64,000 nt of DNA from NCBI GenBank assembly GCA_036571765.1, contig BROE01000011.1, positions 5,407,962 through 5,471,961 of the forward strand, given 5' to 3'. The notes beneath the pieces are model-generated. The model was given only the letters and a program-made list of their open reading frames with translations, had not been told where the DNA came from and ran no database searches. Numbering within the stretch: the first letter of the stretch is position 1; the number at the start of each line of letters is the position of its first letter. The DNA is from Plecoglossus altivelis (taxonomy: Eukaryota > Chordata > Actinopteri > Osmeriformes > Plecoglossidae). A program made the position numbers and the translations under genes. Below are positions 23,376 to 37,500 of this stretch, piece after piece.

Positions 23376-24940
23376 TTTTCCTCCCATCTGTCAGTGGATG
23401 TTGAACTGCAGTCCTGTCAGATCTATCAGTCCTGGAGCATTATGGTTCTTGATACTGCTATGCCAGGAGCACAGAGACTGCTCACTGGCACTAATACGAA
23501 ACTAATATGGTCTGGTCGACTTGGAGATCATGTGTTTGTCAGGTGGGATCGACACAAATCTTAGCTGACTGTAGGTTCATGTAGTACTGTGGTTATGACG
23601 AGAGAGGAGATGTTCAGGAACATTTAGCACCTGCTACCGCTATGACTAAAGCACTTGCTGTGAGCTCTGTGCAGTTTCAGGAAGTTGTTACAGCTTGCTA
23701 GTGTCATGTCTTATGATAGCTATAGATAATTTATTAAGAAATATATAGTTCCATAAAGTCATCCATTTGTATGGTTCCTACTAGCATAGGAGTTTTGGGT
23801 TCAGTGATAAATGGTATATGTGGAAGATTTCATATGAGTTTAGATGACCTTTACCAACCACATTGGAAGTTTTGTGAATACATTTTTGTGCCAGCATTTC
23901 CTACAACTTCATATGTAGTACTTTTAGCCTAATCTGTTCCAAATCTCTCCACAAAGATATTTTGTCATCTACATTTATTGTCTGAAGTGTAATAAGACTC
24001 ACCTCTATGTGGCCTTCTGTAGTCAATCATCCTCAACTTTCAGTTATGTTGCGTAAAACTGTGTGACTATTTCTGCATAGCAATTCTTATACTTGTATTG
24101 TTCCCCATCATTAATGCAGAACATTTGACAGTTTGTGTGCCCATTGTGTTACACATGTGAACAATTATATAATCAGGACAATATAAAACCCATTATGGTT
24201 TACACTTTTATGACCACTTACGGATTGAAATATTTTTTCTACGATATTTCACCCTTAGTAAATCATGTTCACTGTTTTGGAACATTTTTGGAATTTATCC
24301 AGGCAGAATCTGCGTTTCTCAATGAAAACTGTAGATTCAACGAAGCCCTTTTAATGTCCACATCCTCATTATGTTGAATGTGGCTCATCGCTTGTTTAGG
24401 ATTTAGCTCAAGTGTATTTAGCTTTGTTTATGGTGTTTATTTGTACGACTGTGATTGTGCTGTGCAATGGTTTCCTGGTCAATATTATTTCATTGTTATC
24501 TCTCTCATTTATTTTCATTCTTTTGTTTTGGAGATGTGTGTATTCAGAGCATGAATCCTTTCTTTGAACTACACCCTCATCTTAATTATTTCGATCTTGG
24601 AGCCTGCAAACAATTTGCACTAGGTTTTGTGTCAGGATGTTACTTAAAACAATATATGATCTGATGCTGTTGTGCCTTTAAATACATATACGGAATACTG
24701 TAAAGCAAGATGAAGAATACATGGCACTTTAAAGGTGAACATTTTCCTATTCTGTCTGACGTTTTGTTTCCCCACTGTGTGAACGTCTTTCACCTTTAGT
24801 CACATGACTTGATGTTTATATTTGACCTCTTCAACTTTTTGTCCTTGATCAGTCTTTTAACAGTTTGGATGTGGTTTACAATTTATTTGATTTTCATGAT
24901 TGAAAGTGTTTCAAATAAAGATGGCAATTGAAAGATTGCT
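23376..24940 (+). other. umad1: umad1 3' UTR with AATAAA signal
   Basis: AT-rich sequence without ORFs of note follows the stop. A canonical AATAAA is at 24914-24919, so the transcript should end near 24940, about 730 bp before the glcci1 start codon. Confidence 0.65.
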
Positions 24941-25670
24941 CCTTGGTATCACTTCATGCAGCTCCGGGACCCGTATGATGCCTATGAAAGTATAATGCCT
25001 TATTATATTTTGCAAATCAGACACGGTTATAATCGCATTCAATCTACAATCATCCTCATTGAAGCCATTGGTGAATGTATAGGTACATTGCAATCATTGA
25101 ATAATTACTCCATGTATTTTTGAGCCAACCAAGTTTACAGTGTAGTGACTTTACTCCGCCCCTATCTGTCAACCAGTGGAGGTTGTGCTGATTCTTAACG
25201 TAACGAGTAATCGTAGCAAGGGAGGTTTAGACACCGGACGCTACTTCACTAGGCTACTAGTTCAAATTCACAAGTAGTAACGTAGTGTGTACTGAACTGA
25301 GTATTGCGAACTTAGATGACTTTCTGGTTTAACTGCGATTTCTGGATGTTCTAATAATTTGCAAAGCAACGCGGAGCACTGAAACATTTAGGAAAAGGAT
25401 AAGTAGTCTAAACATTGCTGAAATGTAACATCGGGAGCTGTCTAGCGATACAACTGACCAGGCTTTGACCGATACGTGTGTGAACGAAATGTTTCACCAA
25501 GTAACTTTGTAAACTAGTGACTAGGTTGCACGGATATTAGTCCGCTTTTGATTCCGTTGAGAAATAGGCAAGGCAGTTGAAGTAGAGGCTTGTTTAGTTT
25601 AACCGAAACATTTTGATTTTTTTTTTTTGTCATTGTTAAGTTTGTAATTAGGAACTCTTTAACTGTGACA

Positions 25671-26019
25671 ATGTCAGCATCATCAGCGAGCAAACGCAGC
25701 AGCGACAGCTCTCCAACCATCTCACCAGCTTGTAGCAGCAACAGCACTACGATCCGGTTGCAGCCTATTCGTGCCACGGTGCCGTTTCAGCTCCTGCGTG
25801 GAAATCAACACAGCCCAACCCGCTGTTCCTCCTCCTTCTCAGTTGGGAGCAATACAGGACCGACGACATCCCGCTGCTCCAGTCCCACCAGCCCGACGCA
25901 GCTGCTGCTTGGAAACGCGGGTGGAAGCTGCTCCGAAGGCAGACTGGTCGCAAGGCAGAGACCCTCACCGCCTGACAAGGGCTCACCTGAACGCTGTTCG
26001 ATTTCTCCTGTGTTCAAAG
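25671..26019 (+). CDS. glcci1: glcci1 exon 1, serine-rich N-terminus
   Basis: Starts MSASSASKRSSDSSPTISPA, has several SPT repeats, and ends in phase 1 at CAAAG|GTGCAG. Low-complexity, Ser-rich sequence is characteristic of the FAM117 family N-terminus. The ATG follows an AT-rich leader with a T(11) run at about 25619-25629. Homology in this exon is weak by nature; the call rests on its position, the repeated SPT pattern and phase agreement with exon 2. Confidence 0.8.
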
Positions 26020-29000
26020 GTGCAGTATCTGTCATGTGTCGTATCCATTTTTGCATTCACCAGAACATGATAGCATGTTGCTAGCCAGCTAGCCAGCTAG
26101 CTTTACCGTCCTAATTGGGTCAGATTGGGGGGTCGCACGGATGCTTAAGACGCCCATAGCATCCCAAGGTAGCAATATTACGTTAATGTAATCATTTAAT
26201 ACTACGTTATATGCTACATTACCATGGCAATGTTTAATTCAACGCTATTGGAACGAGACCTACTGGCTTTATTTTTGCTGCTTTATTGCACGTATTAAAG
26301 GGATGTTTTAGTGCGTACGTCGTAATTTCATATGTGCTGAATCCGTTGGTCATGATCAACGTAGCGCTGGGTGATTTCAAAATATTCCGATATAATAGAT
26401 CCACTGAATAACCCAAATGTGCTTATTAAGGTAGATATTTTGTTATCACTGTGCTATGGATGTGAATCGTGGCAGTGATGAGTATGCAGTTATCTCCGGC
26501 GCGCCAGGATAAAAGCAATATGGTTAGTTTCATGTTATCAGCAAACCAAACGATACTGATACAGAAGAGATCCTGCCTTGATACAGTGCTAAGTATGCAT
26601 GATATGAATTACGGACGTCGACCATTTAAACGCTTGTTGACTGCTTGAAGAAATGGAAAGAATTACGTCGTCAATTGGAAGGTCGCGCGCGTAAGGGGAA
26701 CAGCGCGGCCTAGCACGAGCGCATATCAGAGGTAAACAGAAGAAATATTTGGCAAATAAATGAACTCTGTTCTGATTGTAAACATTTGGAAAGGCTGAAC
26801 AGAGAATACGTTCAATTGGTGTCTTTGCCACACGTTTCCGGAATTATTCAGACTTTTCTCTCCCGAAGAAAACACTGACTATGCATAGATAATATAGATA
26901 TAGATATATAGATACATAGATCGATTCTCGCTTAGCTGCTTCCTCCGTTATGCAATGTCTTAGTTGCTTTCAACATAGATAAATAGTACATACATAGTTT
27001 CATACATAAATCACAAGCATGCTCAGTAATGGTGTTGCTTGCTGTATAATACACAGTGACTGACTGAGGCAGATCTGCTGGTATCTGCCCAGTCTCGGCA
27101 CTCAGAAAGTGTTCGGATTAGTCACTGAATACTGACATCCTGCTCAGTGACATCTCCAGCAGAGAAGCACCATTTAAAGTTGGAATGAACATGCTCTTTT
27201 TGTGTAATTATTATTTTTTGGTAATAATAAGGAGCAACAAAACAATAGTTTATTGGCACATGCATTATTCTTTTGTTCTTACATCAATATTCTGGCATCA
27301 AAACCACCTTTGGCTTGATTACAATACTGTGCATTTGTTGGGAAAATGTTATTTCAGAAGTGTCCCCTTCATGTAAAATGGTGTCTTCTTGGCCAAAGTT
27401 TCATGACCACCTGTTCCCAGGAATAGAACTGGGTTGGGTTGAACAGTCTGTCCCCATGATCAAGGGAGCACTTCTTGAACACTACTCTGGTATATTCTGA
27501 AAGGCCAGGTGACATTCTAACACATGACCTTTTAAGATTTTAAGTGATCACTTCACACCTAAGACCCGGCTCTGTTTGCGCACACCCTGTTCCTATCATT
27601 TATGGCTAATGGTGCTTCTAATGCCTTACATTTACAGGGGAATCAGGCTATTAAAATGTCCCGAAAGGCTAAAATCCATTCAGGTCTGGGATGTCTATTA
27701 GCTAGGCAACCTCTGCTATCACTCTATTTACCATCATATTTTTAGACAATGATGCTACGTCATGTAGCTTTACAAAGCTAACCATTGTCCTATGTATACA
27801 TGAATACAATTATTTAACTTTTTTGCATGAATGCTAGGTTTTACGTGAGAACGGTGCTGAAACAATAGAAGTATGTTATCAGGGTTACAGGTTTTTAAGC
27901 AAATGTTCTGTAAACCAAATTTTGGATGACGGAAAGAAAGTAGTCATTAAGAATACATTACTTTGGCATGTACAGTGTAAATTATACAAATAATCCTATG
28001 TATATTCCAAAATGTGAGAGTCTACACCACTTAGCCAGACATACATTTTTGTTTAAGCCATGATCATCTTCAAACAGAGACAAAAAGGGAGTGAAGTGCA
28101 TCAGTTGAACAGTTAACTACCGGGTTGTAAATCCATGGAACTTCCGCACTCGGTGGACTTCTAAATGAAAGAATGCATACAGTAGATGGCCCACTTCCTG
28201 GAGAGTCAGTTTTTGCTGGACTTGTTGACCCATCTGCAAGACTTTTGCCTTAAGAAGAACTGAATGGTGTCCATGTGCATAGGATTACTCTCATGCCTTG
28301 TCAAGCACCATTCCCGGTATAGGCATAGGCTACTTTGCTGTCAAGCGTGGCTTTAGAAGGATATATAGTGACTGTGGTGCTCTTTACTGACATTAGGATA
28401 GGTCTTATGGCATGGTGCATTGTGTTTGCTATGGATGTGGGCATTTCTAGCCATAGCTCAATATCTATGTTGCACAAGGATGGTTGAGATGGTAGATTTG
28501 AGTCCTTGGAATAAATTAGTTGTGTGTAGTATGTGTTGTGACCTAGGACCTAGATGCTATCACACCCGGTCTTGAGGTGACAGGAGGATTAAGGTAGATT
28601 ACCATGGTATACTCTCACTGAGAGCGTAGCATCTTTTCCTTGGTTCTCACAGCCTCTGGCATGAGCCCACGAGGCCTAAATCTAGCCAACCGCTTTAATA
28701 AGTCATTTAGTGCAGAGCAGTTGTTTAAGACACTCATTCAAACATTTCAGCAGTATTACTTCGTAATGTTTGAGAATGCATATTTTACTTACTAGACTAC
28801 GCTATGATTTAACCAAGGTTTCTTAGATTCAGTTACTACTGTGAGTTAAGTATCTGTGGACTCTGCAATGAATCCAGTGTATTTTGCTGGAGGCTGGACT
28901 GAGCCTAGTGCTAGTATGAGATATTCCTTCCATTGTTTGTGTCTATTTATGTTTGACTGGAATCATTGAAAAAGCCGGAAAGTATTCCCGCAATGGGAAT

Positions 29001-32000
29001 GTACTTAATGATGTGATGACAGTTCCATGACTCTCACTCAGTTTAGGCACAAAGCTGTCTGAGACAGCTATTTTAAACACAGGAAGTGATGTTTTCATAC
29101 ATTGTTAAAGGAACAATATTGAAATGTTGAGAACATGATCATCTGCCTATTTCAATGCTGTTTTGCACAAGCGTGTTGGAGTGCTGACTGACATTTTCAT
29201 GAACCTGCATATCTCAACTCCAGATGTTTTGGTAAAGAGCCCTGCCACACTCGGTCATGGAGCAGGGGGTCAGAGCATGCTCTGTTGCTATAGCAGTCGT
29301 TCTGCATTGGTCCAGTTAACCCAAACTGTCACCATCCTGGGTCCACAATAGACACAGACTCAAGAGGCTGTGAGGATTTTGACACTGACTAACCTCACAT
29401 AGGCAGTGAGGGATAAGAATCTATAGCCATGGGATGTTAACAAACAAACAAACAAACAAACAAACAAACAAACTGTATTTCACTCATGAAGTTCATGTCC
29501 ATTCATAGATTAGTGATATTTAGTTTTCTGATGAAAACATGTACCTAATTAAAATGTATGCAATATATTTTTTTTAACAACATTTCTCTATAATTTGCAA
29601 CAGGAAAAATATGGAGATGATTCCACAGTTACATGACCTCTTCGGCCTAATTTGGGGCGTCTCTGTCTGATCCGTGCTGAGAGAGAGCTCCTGGTATGGC
29701 CTTGGACCTTTCTCTCCATTTGCTCTCAGGAAACCATCAAAAAATGAGTCGGAAAAAAGTGCCAGGGCACTGACACCAAACGCCTTCGGCCAGTGCAGCC
29801 TGCCTGTCTGCGTGTCTGGCTGCTTGCCTAGTTGCCTGTCTGGCTACCTGCCTAGCTGCCTGTCTGACTGCCTGGCTGCCAGTCTGTCTGTCTGTCTGCC
29901 CGGTGGAACATTTGGCCCAAATGAAGATCAGACCAGCTCCACCTTGACTCATAAGCAATAATCCCCTACGTGTCACTAACTAACCAGACTGAGCACAGCC
30001 CAAGGCTCCAGGCAAGGCTACCTGGAACACAACCCTAAAAGACAGGACTTAGGCTAAGCCAGGCAGCAATAGATTGGGGTTTAATGGGCTATTTTTGCCC
30101 CCAAAATAGTTATCTTTAAATTTGTATATAGACATGGTGCATTTTGTAGCTCATAGAAACATGTACGTCAATTCAACACTAGCCGGCCTAAAGTGACAAA
30201 AAAAACACCAAATAAGTAAACGAAGGAAGCCATGAACACATAATGTTATACACATATCGGATAGAGGTGTTTATGCGGTCTGCAGGCCATGCTTTTTCTA
30301 TGCTGTGGTTAGCCAGACATGCTGACTAAGGGGGTTTTACAGAGACAAGACACACCTCTTGCAAGTGGAGCTCAGCCATAGTGAGGCTCTTCCATCCTGT
30401 GCTTCAGAGATCTGACACCTTTCACAGTGGGAGATCATGACCAGGTCTAAATAAGTTCCCTAAAGAGCCCAGCTCTCCTGGATTGACACCAGCTGACCCG
30501 GCCCTCTTTTGGCTTTAGTGGAGCTTCAGTCCAATAGGTCCACACAGGGTAGGAGGCTGAGGTCACTGTACCTGATACCAACCCAAAACAAACCCAACCT
30601 ACAGTTGGCCAACTGCTTTTGACTGCCGCTCGTTGGCAGGAGTCAGTCTAAGTTTACTGCTAAGTCATGACCGTGAAGACGCACCACTCACACTGCCTGG
30701 TTTGTAGTTGTCAGTTGTCTTAAACAGCTTGTGATGCCAGAGGAAGCAGCTGGAAGGGGCAGGCTTGTGAACAATTCCTGCATTCTAACACCACAAACCA
30801 GTGGGGATCTAGCATCTGTCTGGGAAACCTGGCAACTATTAGATCTGGGACATCAGCTGATGTGATTCAGAGTGCAAGATGCACAACCATTTTCTCGCTT
30901 AAAAAAAAAAAAAGTGCACTGAAACAAGATGATGTAGATGAGAGATTAGTTTTGGTTGACTCAAAACACAAAGTAATGGATTCAGCTTTAGCAGCAGATC
31001 TATGTATCTGAAGGCATCCAGGCATATCTATTGTTCCTCCACATACTGAAATGTTGTTCTTAGAAACCCTTCCTTTTCAACCAGCTTTTCTGAGGTCAGG
31101 GGACCATGTTTGCATTTCTTAAGAAAAGGGCTGAGGTTGAAGTCAAATCATATTGGCTGAGATATAGGAGTGGCCATAGAGGCGTGCAAAGATGGACCCG
31201 CACCTCTATACGACCGGAGGGTTACAAGGGTAAATATTGCTGTTTCTGTCCTGAAAGTGTTGTCAGTAAAGCATGAGACCTTGACCCAGTTCCTCCGGTG
31301 TTGTGCTGTCTGGAGTGTTTTTGGAGGTATTCTTATCAGGTGTATGGGTGCCACACTTCCACAGTCTCTCCTCCAAGGGAAACAACATCAACCTTCGGTT
31401 GATAACTTCAAATCAAGGCAGTGACAGAATGCAGTCTCTCTCCTTGTCCAGTGCAGAAGGTGGAGGGTGGAGCTACAGCAGATCAGATGCCTTGATCAGA
31501 TTTCAGGTGTTCATTGGCTACAAATGTGAGTGTAGGCTTCTAGTTCATCCGGTTTAATGAAGCCGCAGTTGAAAAATGGTGACAGGATTTCTTTGTGATT
31601 CTGGGCATGTTTAATGTGGTTTTGTTGCCTTTACTACTTTGTTGAGAGTGAAAAAGGAGCCATTTCCTCTTAAAAGGTTAGAGCGCTGCAGAAACTATTT
31701 CGCGTATTTGATCTCCTGCTTCTCTGTGTTGTGTCTGTTTTCTCTGCAGTTGAAAGCTCAAAGGCACAGCAGGTGAGGAACTCGGGAGCGATCCGCCGGA
31801 CATCGTCCCTGGGCACCATCACAGGCCCCTACCTCACAGGACACTGGCCACGCGACCCCCACCTGCACTACCCCTCTTGCATGAAAGACAATCACGGTAG
31901 GCCCAGCTCTGTCTTTAACATATACCTGCCCCGCCCCCCCCACACACAGAGATAAATGCGTTCTGTGGCATTTCAATTCGAGAGGTAGTTGGCAAAGGGA

Positions 32001-34515
32001 ACATTGAAGCAGAAGTGTTTCCACGCTGTTGTCATGAGGAAGTAAGACCCCACACTGTCACTATTTCGTTTTGCTTATGCAATGCCTGAGGAGCTGTGGA
32101 AAAAAAACACCCCATCAGCAGTTAGTTCAGTGTGTTTGAAAGGTCCTCACTGTGGGCCTGCGGGCCTGTGAAGTACGCCTGAGTGGTTAGCCTCCCATGT
32201 CCTGTCTCTCCCAGCTCTGCAAACCACCCTGTTTTCCTCCAGGCAGTGTGACATTTACCACCTACGCATCCGTGGGCCTTCAGCAGACAGCCTCTCCTCC
32301 TCTGCAGCACAGGGTGTCATGAAGCAGGCTCTAGCATGAACGCCATGGCCTGATAATGACTGAAAGGACCTGGGAGCCTCTATCAATAGAGTACACCTGC
32401 CACTTCTAGAATATGTTCCTCCTCCTCCTTTTTCTTGTCTTCTCCTCCTTCTTCCTTTCCTCTTTCTAGTCTTCTCCACCTCCTCCTGCTCCTCTTTCTT
32501 GTCTCCCCCTCCTGCTCCCCTTTCCTGTCTCCTCTTTGACCTCCTTCACCCCCTCCTGGTCCTCCTGCTCGTCTTCTTGTACTTTCTGTGCTCTGTTTCA
32601 GAAAACTCCCGGTCTATATTGTGACCTTTAATAGTATGACTGTAATGTGCATGTTAGCTACAGACGTGCGCTGACTTGCATAGACTTTCATTTTGAAGTA
32701 CATATTTAACAAGGCAGGGTAGGTGCGCAGTAGAAAAACAATACGCCCTCTTAGGTCTGTCAAAGGGCTGACTTGGAGTAGTTTCCCCATGGAGTTGCAA
32801 GGTTGTGCCACCAGGGTCAGCTGTGTCAGTAACAAGTGACAACCCTTCTTACATGCATCCTGTTTTATTGCACTGCTTGGCAACCGGGAGCTTGTTTACT
32901 TCAGCAAAACAACCATATTGCCAAATGTGTGTATACCGCTGTTATCAATTGCGAGACTTTTGACACTTCAAAACGTCCAAACGTTAAGTTATCTTTTTTC
33001 ACTTTCTCTCTTCCTCTCTAAACTCACAAAAAAACTTGACACACTTGCAACATGTACTTTTGCTTGGCCTGGAATTTGATCCTACCACCATAAGGCCACT
33101 ATTCATACCGTATGTCCAAGCCTAACCAACGGAAAACCTGGAATTTCCCCGCCATGTTTGTTCATTGACAGGACACATGCAGGGCAGGTGGACCTAGGCG
33201 GGGTCGGTATGCGGTCACACAATCCAGTCTTGCAAGAGAGCAAATGAAGGCTAGGGGAAAGCACTGGAGATGAAGAGAGGGATGTGGGGGAGGGCAGACT
33301 GGGTGAGATGTGTGGATGTGCGAGAGTCTCTCTAAAAGAAAGCAAGAGGGGGAGAGAGAACTAGAGATCAAGACAAAGCGTGTGTCTGTGCGCGTGTGGT
33401 TTCTCTCTTCGCCTGCTTTAAAGAGCAGATAAAAAACGCTGTCTTCAAAGCAGTCGCTTCACCATTTCCTGGCCCTGCTGCCGACCTGTTTGCAGAGGGA
33501 CAACCTTTGAAATGTGACGTCTCAACAAAGATGAATAGAGGAACTAGCCATTTTCAACAACCACTGGCAAACAGCATTGGCCTTGAACCTCTCATCACTC
33601 CCTCGGTGGCAAGCTGGTTCCCTTCTGCTTCTTTTTCTCCCTGCCCTGGGTAAGGCAGAGACACACAGAGTCTCTCTTTATCAAAGCTCAGTCACCCCGT
33701 CCAATTGAAAACATGTCAGCAGAACAAGCCTTGCACGCAGGCCTACCACCACCACCACTGTTTCTGGGCTACCATCTCCAACGCTTTCTCCAGCCAACTC
33801 CTCTCTTCCCTCTTCCTCCCCCTCTTCCTCTCCCTTTTCTTCCCCCACCTCCTCTCCTCTCCAGCATCTCAGCCCAGCCTGCACTAATGGGGGATAGCTG
33901 GCTTTTTCTGGTTGTATCTGGCTAGTTTACATAATAACTGACTAATCAACACGACGCTGCTCCAGCTCCAGGGAGGCTGGCTGCCTTGCCCTGCCTCCTG
34001 TTGTGCTCAGAGCAACAGCAGCCCTGCCAGCCAGTCCCAGCTCTTTTGAGAGCTGCTGGGGTCCTGGGCATCGCTGGGTCACAACACCTGGCATGAAGAG
34101 CCTCCAGTCAAGTCAGTATGGATGCCCAGGGGCTCTGGTGTGGGGGGGGCAGTTAGTGTTTGCTCCTGGGTGTAGTAGAGAGGGGGGCGGTGGGGATGGA
34201 TGGGTGTGTGTACTCAGGGTGGTGGGTGTGCATGGCTGCTACGAGATCTCAGTCAGAGCAGATAGAAAGAGATGTCATCTCCCTCCAGTTCTTCATCTTC
34301 TGGCCACTTCATTATCTCTCGTGACCAAGTGGAGCAGGTTTGAGTGTGGTGGGAGAGACAGAGGGTTGGAAATGTATGCTCTCTAGTAATTGACTCAGTG
34401 CTCAAAATAAACAAATGGTCTTTGAGCCAGGCCTATTAAGATGAGTAGGGCAGCAATTCAATTTCCTCTGGGTGTCAAGGAGGAGAGAATGTGTGTGTGT
34501 AAGTCTGTGTCAGTT

Positions 34516-34565
<50 letters not shown>

Positions 34566-37500
34566 CGTAAAGAAACACTGGCACACCCAGTTCAGCTCAG
34601 CTCATCTTTCACTCTTGAGTGGTCCTTTTGTGAGTGTGCGTGCACATGTGTAGCAAGTGTGTGTGCGGGTGTGCGTGGACGCGCTCGCTGGAGATTGCCC
34701 GCGGCCTATCCCCTTCTTGTTTGATGGGAAAGTGATAACGTTACCTGAAGCAGCGATGATGCAGGGGTGTGAGATAGACTGATGTGTGATCCAGTGTGAT
34801 CTGGCCTTCAGACTCCTGGATGTTGGAGTGAAGAAGCGAGGGAAAAGAGGAACACTCACCAGCGCTCGGCGTCCTGGGGCAGCGCCGACCAGCTCAAAGA
34901 GGTACTGGACACACACACACACACACAGCAACACACGCTCACACGGCAACACACACTCACACGGCAACACACGCTCACACGGCAACGCACACACCCGGCA
35001 GACTGCCTGACCTCAAGCGAAATGTCGTGGTCCTGAGGGTTTGTGACGTTGCATGTTGGATGGTGACATAGCCCAGCGCCCACCCTTGTCTTATCGTCTT
35101 CTCTCAGCTCCACCCCGACGATACTCCACCACAGCAGAGAGGCGGCAGATAACACTATCTCCCTTCTAACTACCCACTTCCCCTCTCTGCAACAGCCATA
35201 ACCCACTGCAATTTATGGGCTCTCTCCTTAGCTCGGTCTCCTGGCTCCTCTCTGCCTCTTTTCTTCCTCCTTTCTACCTCACCTCTCTGCCTCCCCTCTG
35301 CCTCTACCCTCCCTCCCTTCTCTCCTCTGCTCAGCTCCCTGTCTCCTCTCTCTCTGCCTCTTCTCTATTTCCTCCTCCCTCCCCTCCCTCTCATCTTACT
35401 CTCTGCAATCACCTCATCTCTGCCTCCTCTCCCTGTCTCTGCTTTTCACTCCCTCCTCTCTTCCTCCCTGTCTAGCTGGATGTCTGGTGTGTATGGGGTG
35501 GGTGTTGGGGTGGGTGTTGGCGGGGGGGCGGAGGGAGCGATGGAGGTGGACAATAAAAACAGCCTAGTCGCTGCTCAAAGTAACAGAGTAACAGAGCAGG
35601 GCTGTGGTGGAGCACAGCTGAAACACACACACACATACACCCCACCAGGGAGAGGGAAAGAGAGAGAGCAGCAGAGAGACCCTGCTCAGTGCAGCTGCTT
35701 CCAGGAGGGAGCTGCTGCTATCAGTGTGGCCGGTGTGGAGTAGAGGCAAGCAGAGAGGAACAGATAAGACCCCCTCAAGCAGACTCTCTCTCTGATTGAT
35801 GAGTCGTGTCAGTCGCAAGGCTGTTATTGGCAGGCTGTGACTCTGCATTTGCATGGCAGGTGCAGGTGCAGTTTTTCCGACTGCCATCTTTCGCTAAGCA
35901 TACAAACTTGAATTCCTGCCGTTATTTTGGTACCGGTTAATGGGATACTGGTCACACTCTTGGGTTTCAGTCACATGTCGTGTGCATTCACCCGCTGGCT
36001 TTCACAGCCTAAGTGGGTTTAGGGCATGTTTATTGACTTGTGTTGACCAGTCCTGTAGGGGGAACACATGCCTATTCATGCCCTTTGCAGATGCTACAGT
36101 AGTATGCACACTTTTAGTTACCCACCCAGCAGTGTGACAGTAACCTCACCCTCTCGCTGTGTCCTCACTGAAAGCCAATTTCGGAGGTGACATCTGACCA
36201 ATATGGAGGCAAAGAGTTCTGTATGGGACTAACAGGTTGTATGGCTCAAGAGATCGTGTGTCAGGACCAGTCACACAGACACAGGCTCCTTTGTGAAATT
36301 TGCCATGTTCGGCTGTGGTGTGTTTGTTTGGTCCTGAGTGTTGTGTTGCTATAGTGCTGTGGAGTAGTGTGTAGAGGGACCAGGTTTGGGAGACAAGTTA
36401 ATGAAGAACTGTGTGTGTGTGTAAGACACAGTAAAGAGACATGCCTGAACTTGTTTGTAGCTACCTTGTAGAAATAGCACTGTGTATTAGACTACTGAAC
36501 TATCTTGATCTACACAGACACACACGCACATCTGCTTTTATCTACAAATCTACTGTTCCATATACCCGTCAGTGCATGTTTTTTACAGATCTATGCAAAC
36601 GTATTCCATTGTCTATGTATAATGTCTACATGTAAATGGTCTTAAGATACATTTCCATACTATATGGTACTTTATGGTTCAAATGTACCATTTGGCCTTT
36701 ACATATGAGATCGAGGTTAGATCAGCCTCTGGGAGGCTTGTCTTTCCTCTAGTTCAGATCGATCGATAGACAAGGGTAGTTATGCACACTACTGTAGTAA
36801 TGTCAGGCATCCACAACATCTGCCAGGGTCTTCAACTGGAATACCAGTGACACCTGATGGACAATTGGAGTTACTGTCCTGAGAGTGACAGATTATGTTG
36901 ACTGATTATCGACACAGAACCATGTCAGTTTCGTTTTTCTTCCTGCTACCACTGTTTCACTCCTCTTCCTTCTCCTCTTCCTCATCTTCTCCTCCTCTCC
37001 TCCTCGTCCTCCTCCCTCCCCCCCTCTCGTCCCCTCCTCTCCACCTCCTCCCCCTCACATCCTCCTCTCCCCTCCTCTCATCCCCTCCTCCTTTCATCCC
37101 CTCCTCTCATCCCCTCCTCCTCTCGTCCCCACCTCCTCCTCTCCTCCTCTCCAGCAGATTGCCAAGCTCCGGCTGCAGCTCCAGCGCAGTAAGCAGGGAG
37201 GTCGTCATAGCAAAGACAAGGAGCGCCTGTCTCCCCTTCAGTACACCACCTCCACCTTCATCACAACCAGCCACGCTCAGGTACTGCTCCACCTGTGCAT
37301 CTGGGTTGTACCTCCACCTGGCAACCAAACCCACCAAAGTGGTGACTTCATTGTTTTAGTTTACTTCATTCTTAGTGTTTAACCAGAACCAGAGACTCTC
37401 AAAAGCAGCTCAAGTGATTTTAACTACCAGAATAGCCTGCATCCTGTTTATATACAGTTCACCAGCTATCAGTGTGTAACATGCATACTTGTGTGTGTGT

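Larger units (their letters stand above)
26020..31749 (+). other. glcci1 intron 1
   Basis: 5.7 kb without recognisable exons. Contents seen: an AT-rich GATA-like run at about 26890-26925, an (AAAC)n microsatellite at 29440-29472, a CTGCCTGTCTGG-type short tandem array at about 29795-29905, and an A(14) run at about 30900. No transposon ends were recognised. Confidence 0.65.

Noticed and set aside
36895..37359. 154-codon Ser/Pro/Leu-rich plus-strand ORF
   Set aside because: The front part is the pyrimidine tract of a glcci1 intron. The real exon 4 (37155-37280) is in another frame.
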